Translations under genes and position numbers: made by a program
Notes under the pieces: generated by a model
Told to the model about the DNA's origin: nothing
What the model saw: the letters and a program-made list of their open reading frames with translations, nothing else
Database searches by the model: none
Source: Phaeosaccion multiseriatum
Lineage: Eukaryota > Ochrophyta, other classes
Direction: 5' to 3'
Assembly (NCBI GenBank): GCA_965112735.1
Contig: OZ218954.1
Coordinates: 3,596,001-3,660,000, forward strand
DNA: 64,000 nt
In this document: one piece after another, positions 24,289-42,678 of the stretch
Numbering within the stretch: the first letter of the stretch is position 1
Layout of the letters: each line of letters starts with the position of its first letter

Positions 24289-25178
24289 ATGTCGGAGGAC
24301 ACCAAGGGAGGGCCTCGGCTTGTGCACGTGGCCTCAGCCAACGTGGACTTTGTGCCGCTGCAATGCGACGAGTCAAGTGGTGGGTGGAATAGAGGGAAAA
24401 AGAGCAGCAGCTGCAGCACCAGCAGCAGCAGTAGCAGTAGCGCCAGACGGCGGAAGCAGCTACAGCAGCAGCGCTGGCGAGCCTTCTTCCTCCAGAGCGT
24501 GACCACCTTCGCTCTCATGGTGGTCGGCCCTCTGTACGTACTTTCCCAGCACACTTCCTTTCTGTACGAGGATTTCTCGTCCAGCACCGACGGACGCCTG
24601 CAGCAGCAGTTGCAGCAGCAAAGGGGAGGAGGAGGAGGAAGGGGGGTTGCATTCAACCAGCAGCAGTATGGGAGTGGGAGAGGAGCAGCCGCCTCCCATC
24701 ACCGCTGGCTCCGAAGTCTGGGGGAGGAGGAGGAGATGATGGTGGACGAGGGGGAGTGGAGCAGGAGATTGAACCACCTTGTCACGGATGCCGACGGGGT
24801 GGTGAGCTTCAAGTACGACGCCCTCTTCCAAGTGGTGCTCTGCGTCTCCTCCCTCACGGGCTCGGGCCTCGACCGCAACGTTGTCCGATCCGCAGTAGCT
24901 TCCTCCCTGGACATTGGCACCAACAGAGTCACTGAGGTGTTTGAGGATGATGAGCTTACGTACTGCCTGGGGCGGGCCGCGGAGGACGAGCCCATTGCGG
25001 GGCAGCAGCAGTGGGGCCTGGTTATCACCAGCGACTACGAGGATAGTGAGGCAGAGCCTGCTGAGAGCGGAGCCGTGCAGAGTGCAGCGTTGGTGGCCGG
25101 CGTCACTGGAGGTGCGTGCGTTGTGTGCATCTCTCTCTCTCTCTCTCTCTCTCGCCACTGCCCTTCCGTCTCTGTCTC

Positions 25179-25210
<32 letters not shown>

Positions 25211-25231
25211 GCCACTGCCCTTCCATCTCTG

Positions 25232-25269
<38 letters not shown>

Positions 25270-25290
25270 CACTGCCCTTCCGTCTCTGTC

Positions 25291-25326
<36 letters not shown>

Positions 25327-28061
25327 GTGCCCTTGGATCACTCACCCTCGCTTCCCTCCCCCCCCCCCCCTCCTCTCATCAGACGGAGGCGAAACGTTCT
25401 TGAACAGCGTGGCGTCTTCGCTCACCGAGCAAGGCTCCGAGTCCGTGGAAGCATCACAGTTGGCGTACGGGCAGTTGGGATACAGGGTGAGTGAGTGAGG
25501 GAAGGCGGGGAGGAGGGAGGAATGGAGGGGGAGGGCAGCGTCAGATGGTGGTCGGCATGATGGGCATTTAATTCATTGCCCCCCCCGCCGCCGTTACGCG
25601 ACGCCGTTACCCGTGCCCCGTTACCCTTAAAACAACCCCTCACGCCCCCACGGAACAACTCACCGCTCAGATCGCCTTCGCGGACTCGGAGGGCGCTCAC
25701 GACAGCACAGGCAGTCGCGTGGTCAGTGAGAACACAAACAGGGACTTCACCACTTTGAACGGGGATGCGCAGTTCTGGTGAGAGAGGGGTGGAGGGGTGA
25801 GGGGTGGAGGGGTCGCTCCTATACACACATGTACATACAACGCCCCCTTACAACTCAGTAGGGAGAAGTTGCCTGACACGTTCGTTTCCTCCTTCGCTTT
25901 AACCACCCCCCCCCCCCCCCCCTCCCCTACCCTCTCCCGCACTCGCATCCATCCGCCTCTCTCCCTCCCCTCCTCAGGCCGTGGTGGGCTTGGCTTGTGT
26001 TCTCCGCCTTCCTCTTGTGCTGCATTCTCCCCTTCGCCTACTTCGGCTTCCGAGCGAGGAGCTTCCTCTTCAACAGCGTCGACCCTTCCGGTTACTCCAC
26101 CCAAACACGGACAGGTACCGATACAGTTTATTCAGTTTCAGTTTGGTGCACTTGTTAAAAGTAAATTGCCCATCTACTGATGGAAACCAGCAATACCACA
26201 CCGTCTCCCCACGCCCTCCCCTGTCTCTTGTTGAGCAGTGGCCCGTTTGCGTCTTCCTTCTTCTTGCATTAGACGAGACATACCCGCTGACCCCTGACCG
26301 ACCCCCTGACCGACCCCCTTACCCCCCCCCTCCTCTGCCCGCAGGTCTGGATACAAAGAAGAGCCTATCGGAGGGAGAGGCCGGCAGCAGCGTCACTGGA
26401 CGCAAGACGAGCGCAGGTGGAGGTAGGAACGAGGAGACGGTTTTGCGCCTTTCAGATTGCCACTGTATCTCCTTTTTTTCTTCTGTCCCCCCCTCCCTCT
26501 GTGCCATGGCCTTCAATTTCGTTTTTGGCTTTTCTCTGCCCCTTCCTCACCCTCCCTCCCACCTCATTTTCCTTCCTCCGCCCCCTCTTCCTCCTCCCTC
26601 TCCCCTTCCATCTATTTTTTTGCTTCACATGATTCCAAACCCCAAACCCACAAAACCGAACAGGGACGTACGGAGACGACGAGCTCTTCGGTTACGGCGG
26701 CGCGGCAGGGGGGGCAGGTCGAGGAGGGGAGAGCGCTGTTCGAGCTGAGGCCACGGCAGCAGCAGCAGAGGCCGCAGCCGCTGATGCAGCAGCCAAAAAG
26801 AAGCCTTCGGGCCTCTTCCCCTATAGCTCCAATGAGTCGAACCGGTCCTCGGGAAGGTCGTCAGGCGGTTTCATGTCTCGCTTCAGCACGGCGACCAACA
26901 CGGACGGCGCGGATGGACCCTCTCCTGCGCATAATCTGATCGGAGGAGCAGGAATCGGAGGAGGGGGAGGAAGAGGAGGAGGAGGAGGAGGAGGAGGAGG
27001 AGAAGGAGAAGGAGAAAGAGACGGCGACGGCGGCAGCAGCGGCGGGGGGCTCAGTGACGAGACTCCAATCGCCATGGTCAGAGCGGATGGGCATGCCTCC
27101 ATTCCCGTCTACACAGGCGCCTCTGTGAGTGCCGGGGCGGGCACTGGGATGGACTCCACGGCAGCTGGTGCCGACACCACTGGGGCCTCAGCAGGGGGAG
27201 CAGCAGCGGGGCGAGGAAGAGGTACGTTATCCTCGTGGTATTGGCTTTGTCTTGTGTGTGGATGTGGATGTGGATGTGGGTGTGGGTTGGGCTCTGTTTG
27301 CTTCTCCTTGCTTGCTTGTGTGCAACCGTGGCTCACTGGTCTAGTCGTGATGATGCAGCTGCTGCCCTCTACCCCTCCTTCCCGCCCTCCCTCTCCAACT
27401 CACCCACGCCCGCCAACTCCTTTGTCCCTTCCTCCCTCCGTCCGTCCTTCCATCCGTCCCTCTCAACCCGCAGGTCGGTCCGAAGAGAAGATCAATTCAG
27501 CAGCCGCCTCTCGAGCAGCAACAGCAGCAGCAGCCGCAGGAGCAGGGGGCTCAGGCGTCTACTCCACCCACCAGCCCATGACGGGAGGCTTCCTAAGCAA
27601 GTTCGGCTTTGGTAGCTTGAAAAAGGTGACAGGAGCCTCAGCCTCCACATCTACCCCTGCCGCTACCCCTGCTGCTGCTGTACCACCAACCGCTGCTGCT
27701 GCTGGTGCTGCTGGAGCCGTTGCCGAGGCAGGTGGAGCGGGTGCGTCTGCCGTTACTGCAGCTGGGGCTGGCGTCGCCGCTGCGGTCGGCGTTGCTGCTG
27801 CTGCTGCTGCTGCTGGAGGAGGAGCTGTGGGGACCGCCATGTCCGGTAGTCAGAGGTCCCGAGCAGGCTCCGAGGGGGCTCTGGAGAGTGAGATGGGAGG
27901 CAGCGGCGCGCGTTACGAGCGGGTGAGTGAGTGGGTGAGAAGGGAGAGAGGGAGCGAGGTGCAATTCTTAACGGAGGAGCCAATGGCATGTTTTCTTGCA
28001 AAGCGACCAACGATGGAACCAGCCACTCATCTGTCTCATCCCCTTCTCTCTTTGTTGCTGC

Positions 28062-28101
<40 letters not shown>

Positions 28102-29080
28102 GCTGTTGCTGCTGCTGTTGCTGTTGTCGCCCTCGTCCGGTGCGATGTTTGAGCAGGAACAGAAGATATCTCCCGAGAAGTTGCCTGCGGACCAACCGGC
28201 CAAGTTGGTGATTCGGGTAAGTAAGAGTTGAACGGGAAGATGGGGGAGCAGTCGAGCAGCGGCGCTACCTAAGCAAGGGGAAGAATCGTCCACTTGCGGC
28301 CTCTGGCGTCCACCTGTTTGATGTGTACTCCACATGTGAGCTTCGTTGACACGCCCCACGCACCTACTGACGCACGCACTCACCTACCCATCCACCCACC
28401 TATGCACCTACCTACGACCCTCTCTCTCTCTCTCTCTCTGCTTCTCTCTCTCCCGCTCTCTCTCCATCTCTTGTCCATTTGCTGACAACGACACAACACA
28501 AACCAACAGCCCCGCGCCGGCTCCGTCCCCTCTCGCGAGCGCCGCAACTCGGCGGAGCTCGACGAACGTAACCTTCTTCAACTCGACCCCTCGCGTCGCG
28601 CCAGCATGCTGTGGGCCCTCAGTGAGGCGGAGAGAGATGCGCTGCAGAAGCAGAACACACTCAAGGACTTTGGACGCACCTCGGAACTCAACCAGTGAGT
28701 GTGTGTGTGTGTGTGTGTGCGTGCGTGTGTGTGCGTGTGCGTGTGTGCGTGTGTGAGAGAGGGAGTGTGCGTGCGAGAGGGAGGGAGGGAGGGAGGGAGG
28801 GAGAGAGCTTTCTTTCATTTTCTGTTGCTTGTGGGTCTTTTGTGGCTTTTCGTTGGTTCTTTTGGATTGTTTTAACTCATTTAATAGTTGTGATAAAGTC
28901 TCAGACTTGGAGAGAGAAGGAAGCGCAAGGAAGAAAGCTCAAGGCGGGTCACTTACCTTTCGACTCAACGCCCCCCCCCCCCCCCCCCTGCACCCTTCCT
29001 TCCTTCCTTCCTGCCGCCTGCCTCCTCCTCCTCTCTCTCTACCACACACACACACAAACACACATACACACACACACACA

Positions 29081-29132
<52 letters not shown>

Positions 29133-31193
29133 GTCCTGGAGGCGCGCCGCGAGAAGCTTGCCTTCGAGGAGTCCATGAGAGGAAGCAGCTTGGACGGAGG
29201 AGACCGGCTTTCTCTCACGGGTGGGAGTGGTAGCAGACAGTCTGTGGACGCCGCTAGCGGAACGATCGACGTGTCCCCCGCCCTCGCCGCAGCAGCCGCA
29301 GCAGCCACAGCAGCAACGGCGGCAGCTGCAGGGCGAGGGAGCTCCTTCACCGGTACGCCCGTGAGCAGTGTGGGTGGGCCTGGCTTGCCACCCTTGGATG
29401 CGGGCATTCCTTACCGCGGTGCTAGTGCTGCGAGTAATGTAGGAAGGGACTCGATGGGGGTTATTAGTAGGGACTCCCAAGGGGTTATTATGAGGGACTC
29501 CCTAGGAAGGGACTCGATGGGGGTTATTAGTAGGGACTCCCAAGGGGTTATTATGAGGGACTCCCTTGACAGTGAGTTGGATCGAGACTCCATCAACTAC
29601 GCCGGCACCAGCGGCAGTGGTTTTGTGAGCCTGCCCACGATTGACGACAACATGGACGACATTACAGTGGATGGAGCGGACTCCATCGACCAAGTGCTGC
29701 TCAAGTTTGGGGAGGAGCAGAAGGAAGTGGTGTCCATGGATAGCATTGATCAGGCGCTGGCCAAGTTCCATCAAGGGCAAAAGAAGCAAGCAGCGGCGGC
29801 GGCGGCGGCGGCGCAAGGACTGCTCGAAGAGGGGAAGGAGGAGGATGGATCGGAGGAGTTTGGCGTGAGCGGCGGTAAGAACAATGTGGATGATGAGGAC
29901 GAGGAAGACGAAGACGAAGAATCGCTCGACAGCGAGGGTCTGAACGGAGGTGTCCAAATGCCCATGAGTCAGCTTTTGGCCATGGCCGATGCTGAGATGC
30001 TCAACGCAGAGGCAAAGGCCTCGGACGATGGCGAGGAAGGGGGGTTTGTCAGCCGAGGCGGTGGTGGCGCGGAGAGCGCTGCCACGGCTGCCACTGCGGC
30101 AGGTGCTGGTGCTGCTTCCATTGCTACAGCTGCGACCGGTGCTACTGGTGCGGGTGGGGGTGTTGGTGGCGGCGGTGGTGGTGGGCTCGCCGGTGGATCG
30201 GTGCTGTCAGTCGGGTCCGGGCAAACGGGCTACACCGGCCATACATCGGCCGCCGTTGCTCCTGGGGGCATGGGATCCCTGGCAGGAGGCTCGTCGGTCG
30301 CAGTAGGATCAAGGTTGGCGGAAGGTGGATCTCTGTCGGGTGCCTATGAGGAGGAGGAGGAGGAGGAGGAGGAGGAGGAGGAGAAGGGAGGGGGAGAAGG
30401 CTCGGTGGGCGACTCGAGCAGCTTGGGGTACAGCACTAGCAGTGGGAATAACCACATCGCCTTGGCGGATGTGGTGGCCATGAGTCCCGAGGAGCGAAGG
30501 CAACTTATGCACGCACAGGGTGGGAGCAGTGGCAGTGCTGTTGGGGCTCCGGGTGTTGCTCGAGTTAGCAGCAGCGATCAGACATCATCCATTGCGGCTG
30601 GTCCTTCTTCGTCCGCTGCTGTGGCGGTGGGCAGCGCTGGGGAGGACGAAGGTGCGGACGGTGGGGCTTCAGCGGGAGGAGCGCAGTCGTCATCTGCGCG
30701 TGGGGCAGGGGGGGGTGAGAGCAGCGTGGCTTCAGCGGCGCCGCTGATGGTGGCTGTGCCTGCCCACATGGCCCCGCCCGATGTGTGGGCACAGCAACAA
30801 GGGCAGCAGTCGGTGATACAGCAAGGGCAGCAAGGGTCGATTGATGAGTCGGTCGCCTCCATTACGAGCGGGTCTATGGCGGGCGGCAGCAGCAGTGACC
30901 AGCGAGGAGTCGTGCTCATCCCTCTGAGTGAGGTGCTGAGTGTGATGGATCGAGAGACGGAGAGGATGGAGCACACGGGGCAAAAGCTGAGTCCGAAGCA
31001 GGTGGTGGATATGGTGATGCACAATCACAGTGAAGACGACGAAAGCTCGAAGGAAGGAGGAGGAGGAGGAGGAGGAGGAGGGGGGGGGGGTGGGGGCTCC
31101 GCTGGCCAGCAGGGCGAAGGAGAGGGAGGAGGGCCGTTGGGGCAGGTTTTACGTCTCTTTGGGAGCGGCGGAAAAGACGGCAAGAGTGAATAG
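24289..31193 (+). CDS. Large two-TM protein with long low-complexity tail, function unknown
   Basis: Ten exons with consistent phases: 24289-25111, 25383-25486, 25671-25777, 25978-26114, 26345-26422, 26664-27221, 27474-27922, 28157-28216, 28510-28694 and 29132-31193, about 1520 residues. An in-frame ATG at 24142 would extend the N-terminus. TM1 lies near residues 65-90 (FALMVVGPLYVL). A loop of about 280 residues follows, containing FLNSVASSLTEQGSESVEAS. TM2 is WWAWLVFSAFLLCCILPFAY. The rest is rich in Ala, Gly, Ser and acidic runs, with a related pair of motifs (DSIDQVLLKFGEEQK and DSIDQALAKFHQGQK) and a tandem RDSMGVISRDSQGVIMRDSL repeat. Likely topology is a short cytosolic N-terminus, a lumenal or extracellular loop and a long cytosolic tail (inference). 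I recognise no family. Confidence 0.7.
27994..28130 (+). repeat. Dispersed intron element, third copy, with (TTG)n tail
   Basis: About 65 bp beginning TCTTGCAAAGCGACCAACGA, followed by pyrimidine-rich sequence and a (TTG)n array. It matches, with a few substitutions, sequence in the single introns of both LITAF genes (62661-62845 on + and 59700-59920 on -). It lies in intron 7 of the large membrane-protein gene. Confidence 0.85.
29043..29131. repeat. (AC)n microsatellite abutting a splice acceptor
   Basis: The dinucleotide array runs directly into the AG acceptor of exon 10 of the large membrane-protein gene. Confidence 0.95.
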
Positions 31194-31647
31194 TGGAGAC
31201 GGGTTGTAGGAAAAGAAACTTTTTTGACGTTCCTGTTTGGACGAACGGGGGGGGGGGGGGGGGGTTGGGTTCAGTCTTTGACCTTCACATGAGGCTTGTT
31301 TTGAGACGGTGGTGGTAGGCGGAGACGCCACGCCCTCCACCACTGCAGCTTCATTTTTCTTATTGACTTGTGTTACGCGGGCAAGCAGCAAGAGAGCACA
31401 CCACTCCACTCCACGACCAGGCCAGCCTCCCCCTTTTCCCCTCTGCGAAGGCCCAAATTCATTCATACTTCGTAGTAATACATAATAAGAAGATCGTAGT
31501 AATGTGTAGGTTAAAACGAGACAGAGTTTATCACTTAAGAGAGTGGGATGGTGGCAGTGGTGGGGCGGACAATAGGAACAGCGGCAGTTGGTGATACAGC
31601 AATCACAAATAAAGCTTCCGATACAACATCAACAACACCCCAGAAAC
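31194..31647. other. Upstream region of beta-tubulin gene
   Basis: 454 bp between the membrane-protein stop and the tubulin ATG, both on the plus strand. It contains one copy of the dispersed motif GTTGGTGATA (31587-31596), 50 bp before the ATG. No coding sequence was found. Confidence 0.5.
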
Positions 31648-36894
<5,247 letters not shown>

Positions 36895-37708
36895 AGGCAA
36901 CAAAAAGCAACAACGCAACAACTTTCCTGTGTGTCACATCTCTTCCGTACTGCGTAGGAGAGAGGGGCAGAGGGGAGAGGGGAGGAGAGTTACGTATGTA
37001 GGTATGTATGTATGTATGTAGGTAGATAGGTAGGTAGGTATGCAGGTAGGTGGGTAGGTAGGTGGGTGTATAGGTTGGTAGGTAGTAGGTAGGAAGGAAG
37101 GAGGAAGAAGGAGGTAGGTAGGTAGGTAGGTAGGTATGTACGTAGGTAGGTAGGTAGGTATGTATGTAGGTAGGTAGGTAGGCATGTATGCAGGTATGTG
37201 GATAGGTAATTAAGGAGATCGGTTAGGCAGGTAGGCAGCTAAGTTATAAGTACCTAAGATGCAGAGAGGTAGGTAGATAGGAAAGTATGTAGAGGTCTTC
37301 ATAGATGGTCAGGAAGGTAGGGTAGCCGCTCTTGGTGAGAGGCTTAGGGTTCGCAGCCAGTTGCACGGAATACCATTTGTGCTGGGCGACCTGGGCGAGT
37401 CTAGTACAAGGTATACGAAAAAATGCTGTACAGAGAGGGGGATTGCATGGGTTCGGGCAAGAAGGAGACTGTAAATAATGTAGAATATGTAAGACTTATC
37501 GTCTAGCCTCTTGTGTATGAAATTTGCTCATACCGACACGCTCCAGAGCACAGCAGGTGCGCGAGGCTTAAGTTCCGGAGCACCGCGCTGGCCGCAAAAT
37601 CTTCCGCGTGTATCACCAACTGCTGCTGCTGCTGCTGTATCACTACCTGCCGTCCTACAGACACACCCTGCATCACCAGTTGGTGAAACAGGATATAGAT
37701 CTGCCGCA
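36895..37708. repeat. (GTAG/GTAT)n array in tandem 3' flanks
   Basis: From about 36990 to 37300 the sequence is a degenerate GTAG/GTAT tetranucleotide array. The rest is the 3' flank of the convergent tubulin and RING genes. It includes a dispersed-motif copy at 37611-37620 (-) and a palindromic variant near 37668-37685. No gene is supported. Confidence 0.8.
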
Positions 37709-37825
37709 CTACAGAAAGACCTGCATCTTCCGCTTGACCTTTTGTTGACATATGGGGCACTTTCGAAGCGAAGTCGTCGCCGACTTCAGAATCGCGTCGG
37801 CGCACTCACCGTGGAAGGATCCATG

Positions 37826-37870
<45 letters not shown>

Positions 37871-38014
37871 CAGGAAACGGGGCAAATGGGAAACGGGAAG
37901 CAGGCACAATACATAACAGCGTAGCGCATTGCGATGAGATACGGTACACACAGACACAAACACGTAGACGCACACACGCACATAGGCACGCGCCCGCACA
38001 CACACACACACACA

Positions 38015-38080
<66 letters not shown>

Positions 38081-40182
38081 GCGACTACGTACCCGCACGG
38101 TGTGAACACGAAAGGCGCTCCGTCCACTTGGTCCATACAAATCGTGCACTCTTTCGCCCTTTCCTTGTCCTTGTCCTTGTCCTCTTCCCTCTCCTGCACC
38201 ACCTCCTGCTCCACCTCCACTTCTTCCCCCGACACCTCCTCCTTCTCCTCCTCAGCCTCGCCCATTCCCCCAACCTCGTCCTCCTTCTCCTCATCACTAG
38301 AGTCTGGAATTTCCCAGGCATTCTCTGCGCTACTCCCGACAATGAGAAGAGAACTGGAACGCTGAGCACCCTGTCTGCCCTCTCTACCCCCTGCTCCTCC
38401 CCTTCCTCCTTCTCCATCGACTGCCATCCTCCTCCTCCTTCTTCGTGCACTGCCATCCTCCTCGTCTCCCAGCCCCTCCGCTCTTCCTCCTCCTGCTCCT
38501 CCTCCCTCCCTCAGTCGCTTGCGGGCTCCGTTTTTCGCGCCCTTGCCCCGTCCACTGCCATCCTCCGCTCGTGCCCCATCCACTGCCATCCCCCCTACGC
38601 TCCCCGCTGCCTGTCTAGCGTATGGCATAGACATCATTTCCAGCTCACTAGGTTCGTCAGCCTGAGAAATTTATATAGGGGAGAGGGAGGAGGAGGAGGG
38701 AGGAGGATGAGGACAATGCACGGAGCAAGAGAGCAGCAGCGTGGGGGTGGTGAGGACTTGAAGGCGTGGGGGGGATGGTTGCAGCTGAGATATACAGTCA
38801 AAGGGATGAGCCGCACTAGCATAAGGAGGAGAGCGACACCAAGAGAGAAGAGAGGTGAAGACTTACACTGTGGACAGCAGCAGCAGCTCCTCTCTCGCGC
38901 CCTGCTACCGCTGAATCCGCCGCAGCTGCAGCTGCAGCAGCTATAGGAGCAAAAGTATAGCCACCGGCATCATCCGGACATTCCTTTTCATTGGCGGATT
39001 CAGCGGTAGCAGCTACAGTAGCAAAAGTATAGCCACCGGCATCATCCGGACACTTCCTTTTCATCTTCCGAGCCGCAGAACCGCCACAAGACGCTCCATC
39101 ACCATCCGTCCTCGTCTTCTTTTTTCTCCCAGGTATAGCAGCAGAAGCAGCAGCGCCAGAAAAACCAAAAGCTCCAACAACCGTCCTCTTCCTCTTCGAG
39201 TAGTGCTGAGAGAGAGAGAAGGGGGGGGGAAGAGGAGGGAAATAAGTGAAAAGCGAGGGAGATATATAGAGAGAGGAAGGAGGAGGATAATGCGAGCCAA
39301 AAGAGCAGCGAGCGAGGCGAAGACGAACTACCATGGTATGGGGGGAGAGGGAGGGAGCGAGGTGGGATGGGGAGCGGGGCGGGGGGCGACAAAAGGGGAA
39401 ATCGTACCCGGCCACCGGCCACACGAAGCCAACTCTCTGACCCTCCACCACTCCGTGCTCTATCTGACACTACCACACACACTACCACTCATCCTCCTTG
39501 CTCTTGTGCTTGTAATACTCCCTCCTTTCTTTCTTGTTCTCCTTCTTCCTGTCCTTCCTCTGTTTTTACCTCTTCCCTCCTATTCAGACTCGCCCATCAC
39601 ACCTTGTCCTGCCCCCTGTTCAATTGAGAGCCCTCTTGAGAGGAAAGGGCCGAACCCCTCACCCTATAGACCCACAGGTTCTTTCGCGCCTCTCCCCCCC
39701 CCCCTTCCCTTCTCTCTCTCTCGTTCACCCACTCTTCATCTCTTCTTTCTCTCTCTCATCCACTCACTCTTCCTCCCTCCCGTCTATCTCTCTCTCTATC
39801 GACCGACTTACTCGTACAGAGACGGAAGCAGCCGCTCCTCCTCGCCCCGTCGCAGCGGCAGCAGCTGCAGCAGCAGCATCGCCAATCGCGCTGTCCCTCT
39901 TCGAATCCTCACTAGCCCTCTTCTTCTTAGGAGCAGCAGCCGCAGCAGTTGGTGATACAAACGCAAGATCCCTCAATCCCCCTCTCCCCTCTCCAAGACA
40001 ATCTCCGTTGACCTCAGAAGCAAAAGCCGGCCGAAAAGAGACCTGGAGAAAGAGAGAGGGGGGCGAGGGGGAGAAGAAGGGAGGACGAGGATTCCGTGAG
40101 GAGCGAGGCAGGTGGGAGACGAGGACGAGCACAGGTGTGGGGAGAAAGTGAGGTAAGGGTGCCGTGCTTTCTCCTCCTCCTC

Positions 40183-40237
<55 letters not shown>

Positions 40238-41434
40238 ACCACCACCACCACCACCACCTCGTCGATCCACTTACACCGTAGGAAGCAGCCGCTCCTCCTC
40301 GCCCCGTCGCAGCGGCAGCAGCTGCAGCAGCAGCATCACCAATCGCGCCGTCCCTCCTCGAATCCTCACTAGCCCTCTTCTTCTTCTTCGGAGCGATAGC
40401 AGCAGTAGCAGTAGCAGCGGCAGCAGCAGCACCAGGAGGAGGAGGAGGAACCTCCCGTTCTGCCTCCGACCACGAAACCCGCTTCTTGAGGGAGGGAGGA
40501 GGGAGAGGGCAGAGAAGGGCACAACACACACGCACACACACACGCAGAGCGAGAGTACAACGGAACGGAAATGCAGAGCGATTGTTCAGAGATTGTGCGG
40601 GGCTGTAGATGGCAGTGGATGGGGCGGTACGTTAGTGAGTCCCGCTCCGCACCCCCCCTCTCCCCTGCTCCCTCCCTCCACTCACATGCAAGCGCTGCAG
40701 AGTGTGCGAGGCGGTGGAGAGAGGGAAGAGGAGGAGGAGGAGGAGGAGGAGGAGGAGGAGGATGAGGGGGAGGAGAAGAAGAAGAAGAAGAAGAAGAAGA
40801 AGAAGAAGAAGAAGAAGAAGAAGAAGAAGAAGAAGAAGAACAAAAAGAAGAAGGGAGAAGAGGATTACGCGGGAGTGAGGCAGGTGGGCGACGAGGACGA
40901 GCACAGGACGAGCACAGGTGTGGGGAGGAAGCGAGGTGAGAGGTGTATGCTTTCTCCTGCTCCTCCTCCACCACCACCACCACCACCCCCTTGTCGATCG
41001 ACTTACAGCGTAGGAAGCAGCCGCTCCTCCTCGCCCCGTCGCAGCGGCAGCAGCTGCAGCAGCAGCATCACCAATCGCGCTTTCCCTCCTCGAATCCTCA
41101 CTAGCCCTCTTCTTCTTAGGCGCAGCAGCCGCAGGGGGAACCCTTGGTCCTACCGCCACTTCCAACCACGAAACCCGCTTCTTCTTCTTATTCATCGCCT
41201 AAATGCGGCACGCGTTCATTTTTAAAAGGGAGGGGGCAGAGAAGGGCACAACACACACGCACACACAGAGAGAGAGAGAGTACAACGGAACGGAAAGGCA
41301 GAGCGATTGTTCAGAGATGGTGCGGGGCTGTAGATGGCAGTGGATGGGGCGGCACGTGAGAGATTCCCGCTGCGCATCCCCCCTCCCCCCTGCTCACTCC
41401 CTCCCTCCACTCACATGCAAAGGAGAGAGAGAAA

Positions 41435-41469
<35 letters not shown>

Positions 41470-42678
41470 AGAAGAAGAAGAAGAAGAAGAAGAAGAAGAA
41501 GAAGAAGAAGAAGAAGAAGAAGAAGGAGGAGGAGGAACAGGAGGAGGACGACAGGAAACAAGACATAGAGCAGTGTGGGTGGCGAGCACACAGCCAGAAG
41601 GGCACGGGGGTGTGGGGTGAGCGATTGGGTCGGGGAGACTTGCTCACTGCCCAATGCTTCTTCCCCCAAATCCGTACCACCAACGTTTACCTTCCCTTCT
41701 CCCCCTGCTGCTGCTGGTGCTCCTACACTGCCATCTACTCAATTACTCTCCACGCCGCACAAGTGTGGCCCACCCAGTGTACCCATACAACCCCTTCATA
41801 CCCTATACCCCATACCCCAATACCCAATACCCTACCGTACCGTATGTACCACTCTGGCAAGAAAGGAAGAACATTACTATCCCTGTTCTCGTTCGTGTAG
41901 TAGCATTTCTCAATGGCAAAGAGTTTCACAAAGGAACAACCAAGAGTACCCCACTCTCCGCACCCCTCTCCCTCTCTCTCCATCGATGGACTTACAATGA
42001 AGAAAGCAGCCGCCCCTCCTCGCCCCTCCGCAGCGGCAGCAGCAGCAGCAGCAGCATCACCAATCGCACCGTCCCTCCTCGAATCCTCACTAGCCCTCTT
42101 CTTCTTCTTAGGAGCGATAGCAGCAGCAGCGGAAAGCTGGCTTCCTCGCTTCTTCTCCGCCTGAGAAGAAAAAAGAAGAAGAAGAAGAAGAAGGAGGAGG
42201 AGGAGGAGGAGGAGGAGGAGGTGGAGGAGGTGGAGGTGGAGGAGGAGGAGGAGGAGGAGGAGGAGGAGGAGGAGGAGGAGGAGGAGGAGAAGGAGGAGGA
42301 GGAGGAGGAGGAGGAGGAGGAGGAGGAGGAGGAGGAGGAGGAGGAGGAGGAGGAGGAGAGCGCGATGCAAGAGCGTTGCCGTGAGGGGCGTTAGGATGGG
42401 GAAGGGCGTGAGGGGTGTGAGGAGACTATCTGCCCGACTACCCTGACGAAATTATGACGGAAGAAGGGGGCTGCTGCCACACGGGATATCCCTATTTTCG
42501 CACTTACGATTGGCAGAGCTGATGCTCCGTATTCGGGGGCCCTCCTCTCCTCTTTCCTTTCCCTTCTACACCTTTTTCCTACTGTTGCTGGTGCTGCTGC
42601 TGCCTGTCCACTCTTCAGCCGGACGCCCCCTATCAGGGGAGGGGATCGTTGGCAGATGGGAAGCTGCTCATGGCGCAT
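37709..42678 (-). CDS. RING-finger protein with fourfold repeated exon (putative E3 ubiquitin ligase)
   Basis: Eight exons in transcript order: 42508-42678, 41996-42160, 41007-41198, 40275-40484, 39812-40042, 38867-39205, 38093-38661 and 37709-37826, about 664 residues. The C-terminus is a RING: CTICMD, then TPCGHGSFHGEC formed across the last intron, then CPICQQKV. This predicts E2 binding and ubiquitin transfer. Exons 2-5 are homologous units, each with PKKK(K)RASEDS(R/K)R, a GD followed by an 8-9 residue Ala run, and GRGGAAA. All are phase 0 on both sides. The lysine clusters are likely nuclear signals. Exon 6 holds an internal duplication (ECPDDAGGYTFA). The start is the least certain point; an upstream ATG at 42741 is in frame. 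Confidence 0.72.
39812..42160 (-). repeat. Tandem array of four homologous exons
   Basis: Units at 41996-42160, 41007-41198, 40275-40484 and 39812-40042. The introns between them are also related. 40505-40630 and 41228-41352 share an ACACACGCACAC tract, GCAGAGCGATTGTTCAGAGA and GTAGATGGCAGTGGATGGGG. The duplicated unit was therefore exon plus intron of roughly 720 bp. Confidence 0.9.
40740..40855. repeat. (GGA)n/(GAA)n microsatellite in RING-gene intron
   Basis: AGG then AAG trinucleotides on the plus strand. Related arrays lie at 41430-41530 and 42175-42360 in the neighbouring introns of the same gene. Confidence 0.95.
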
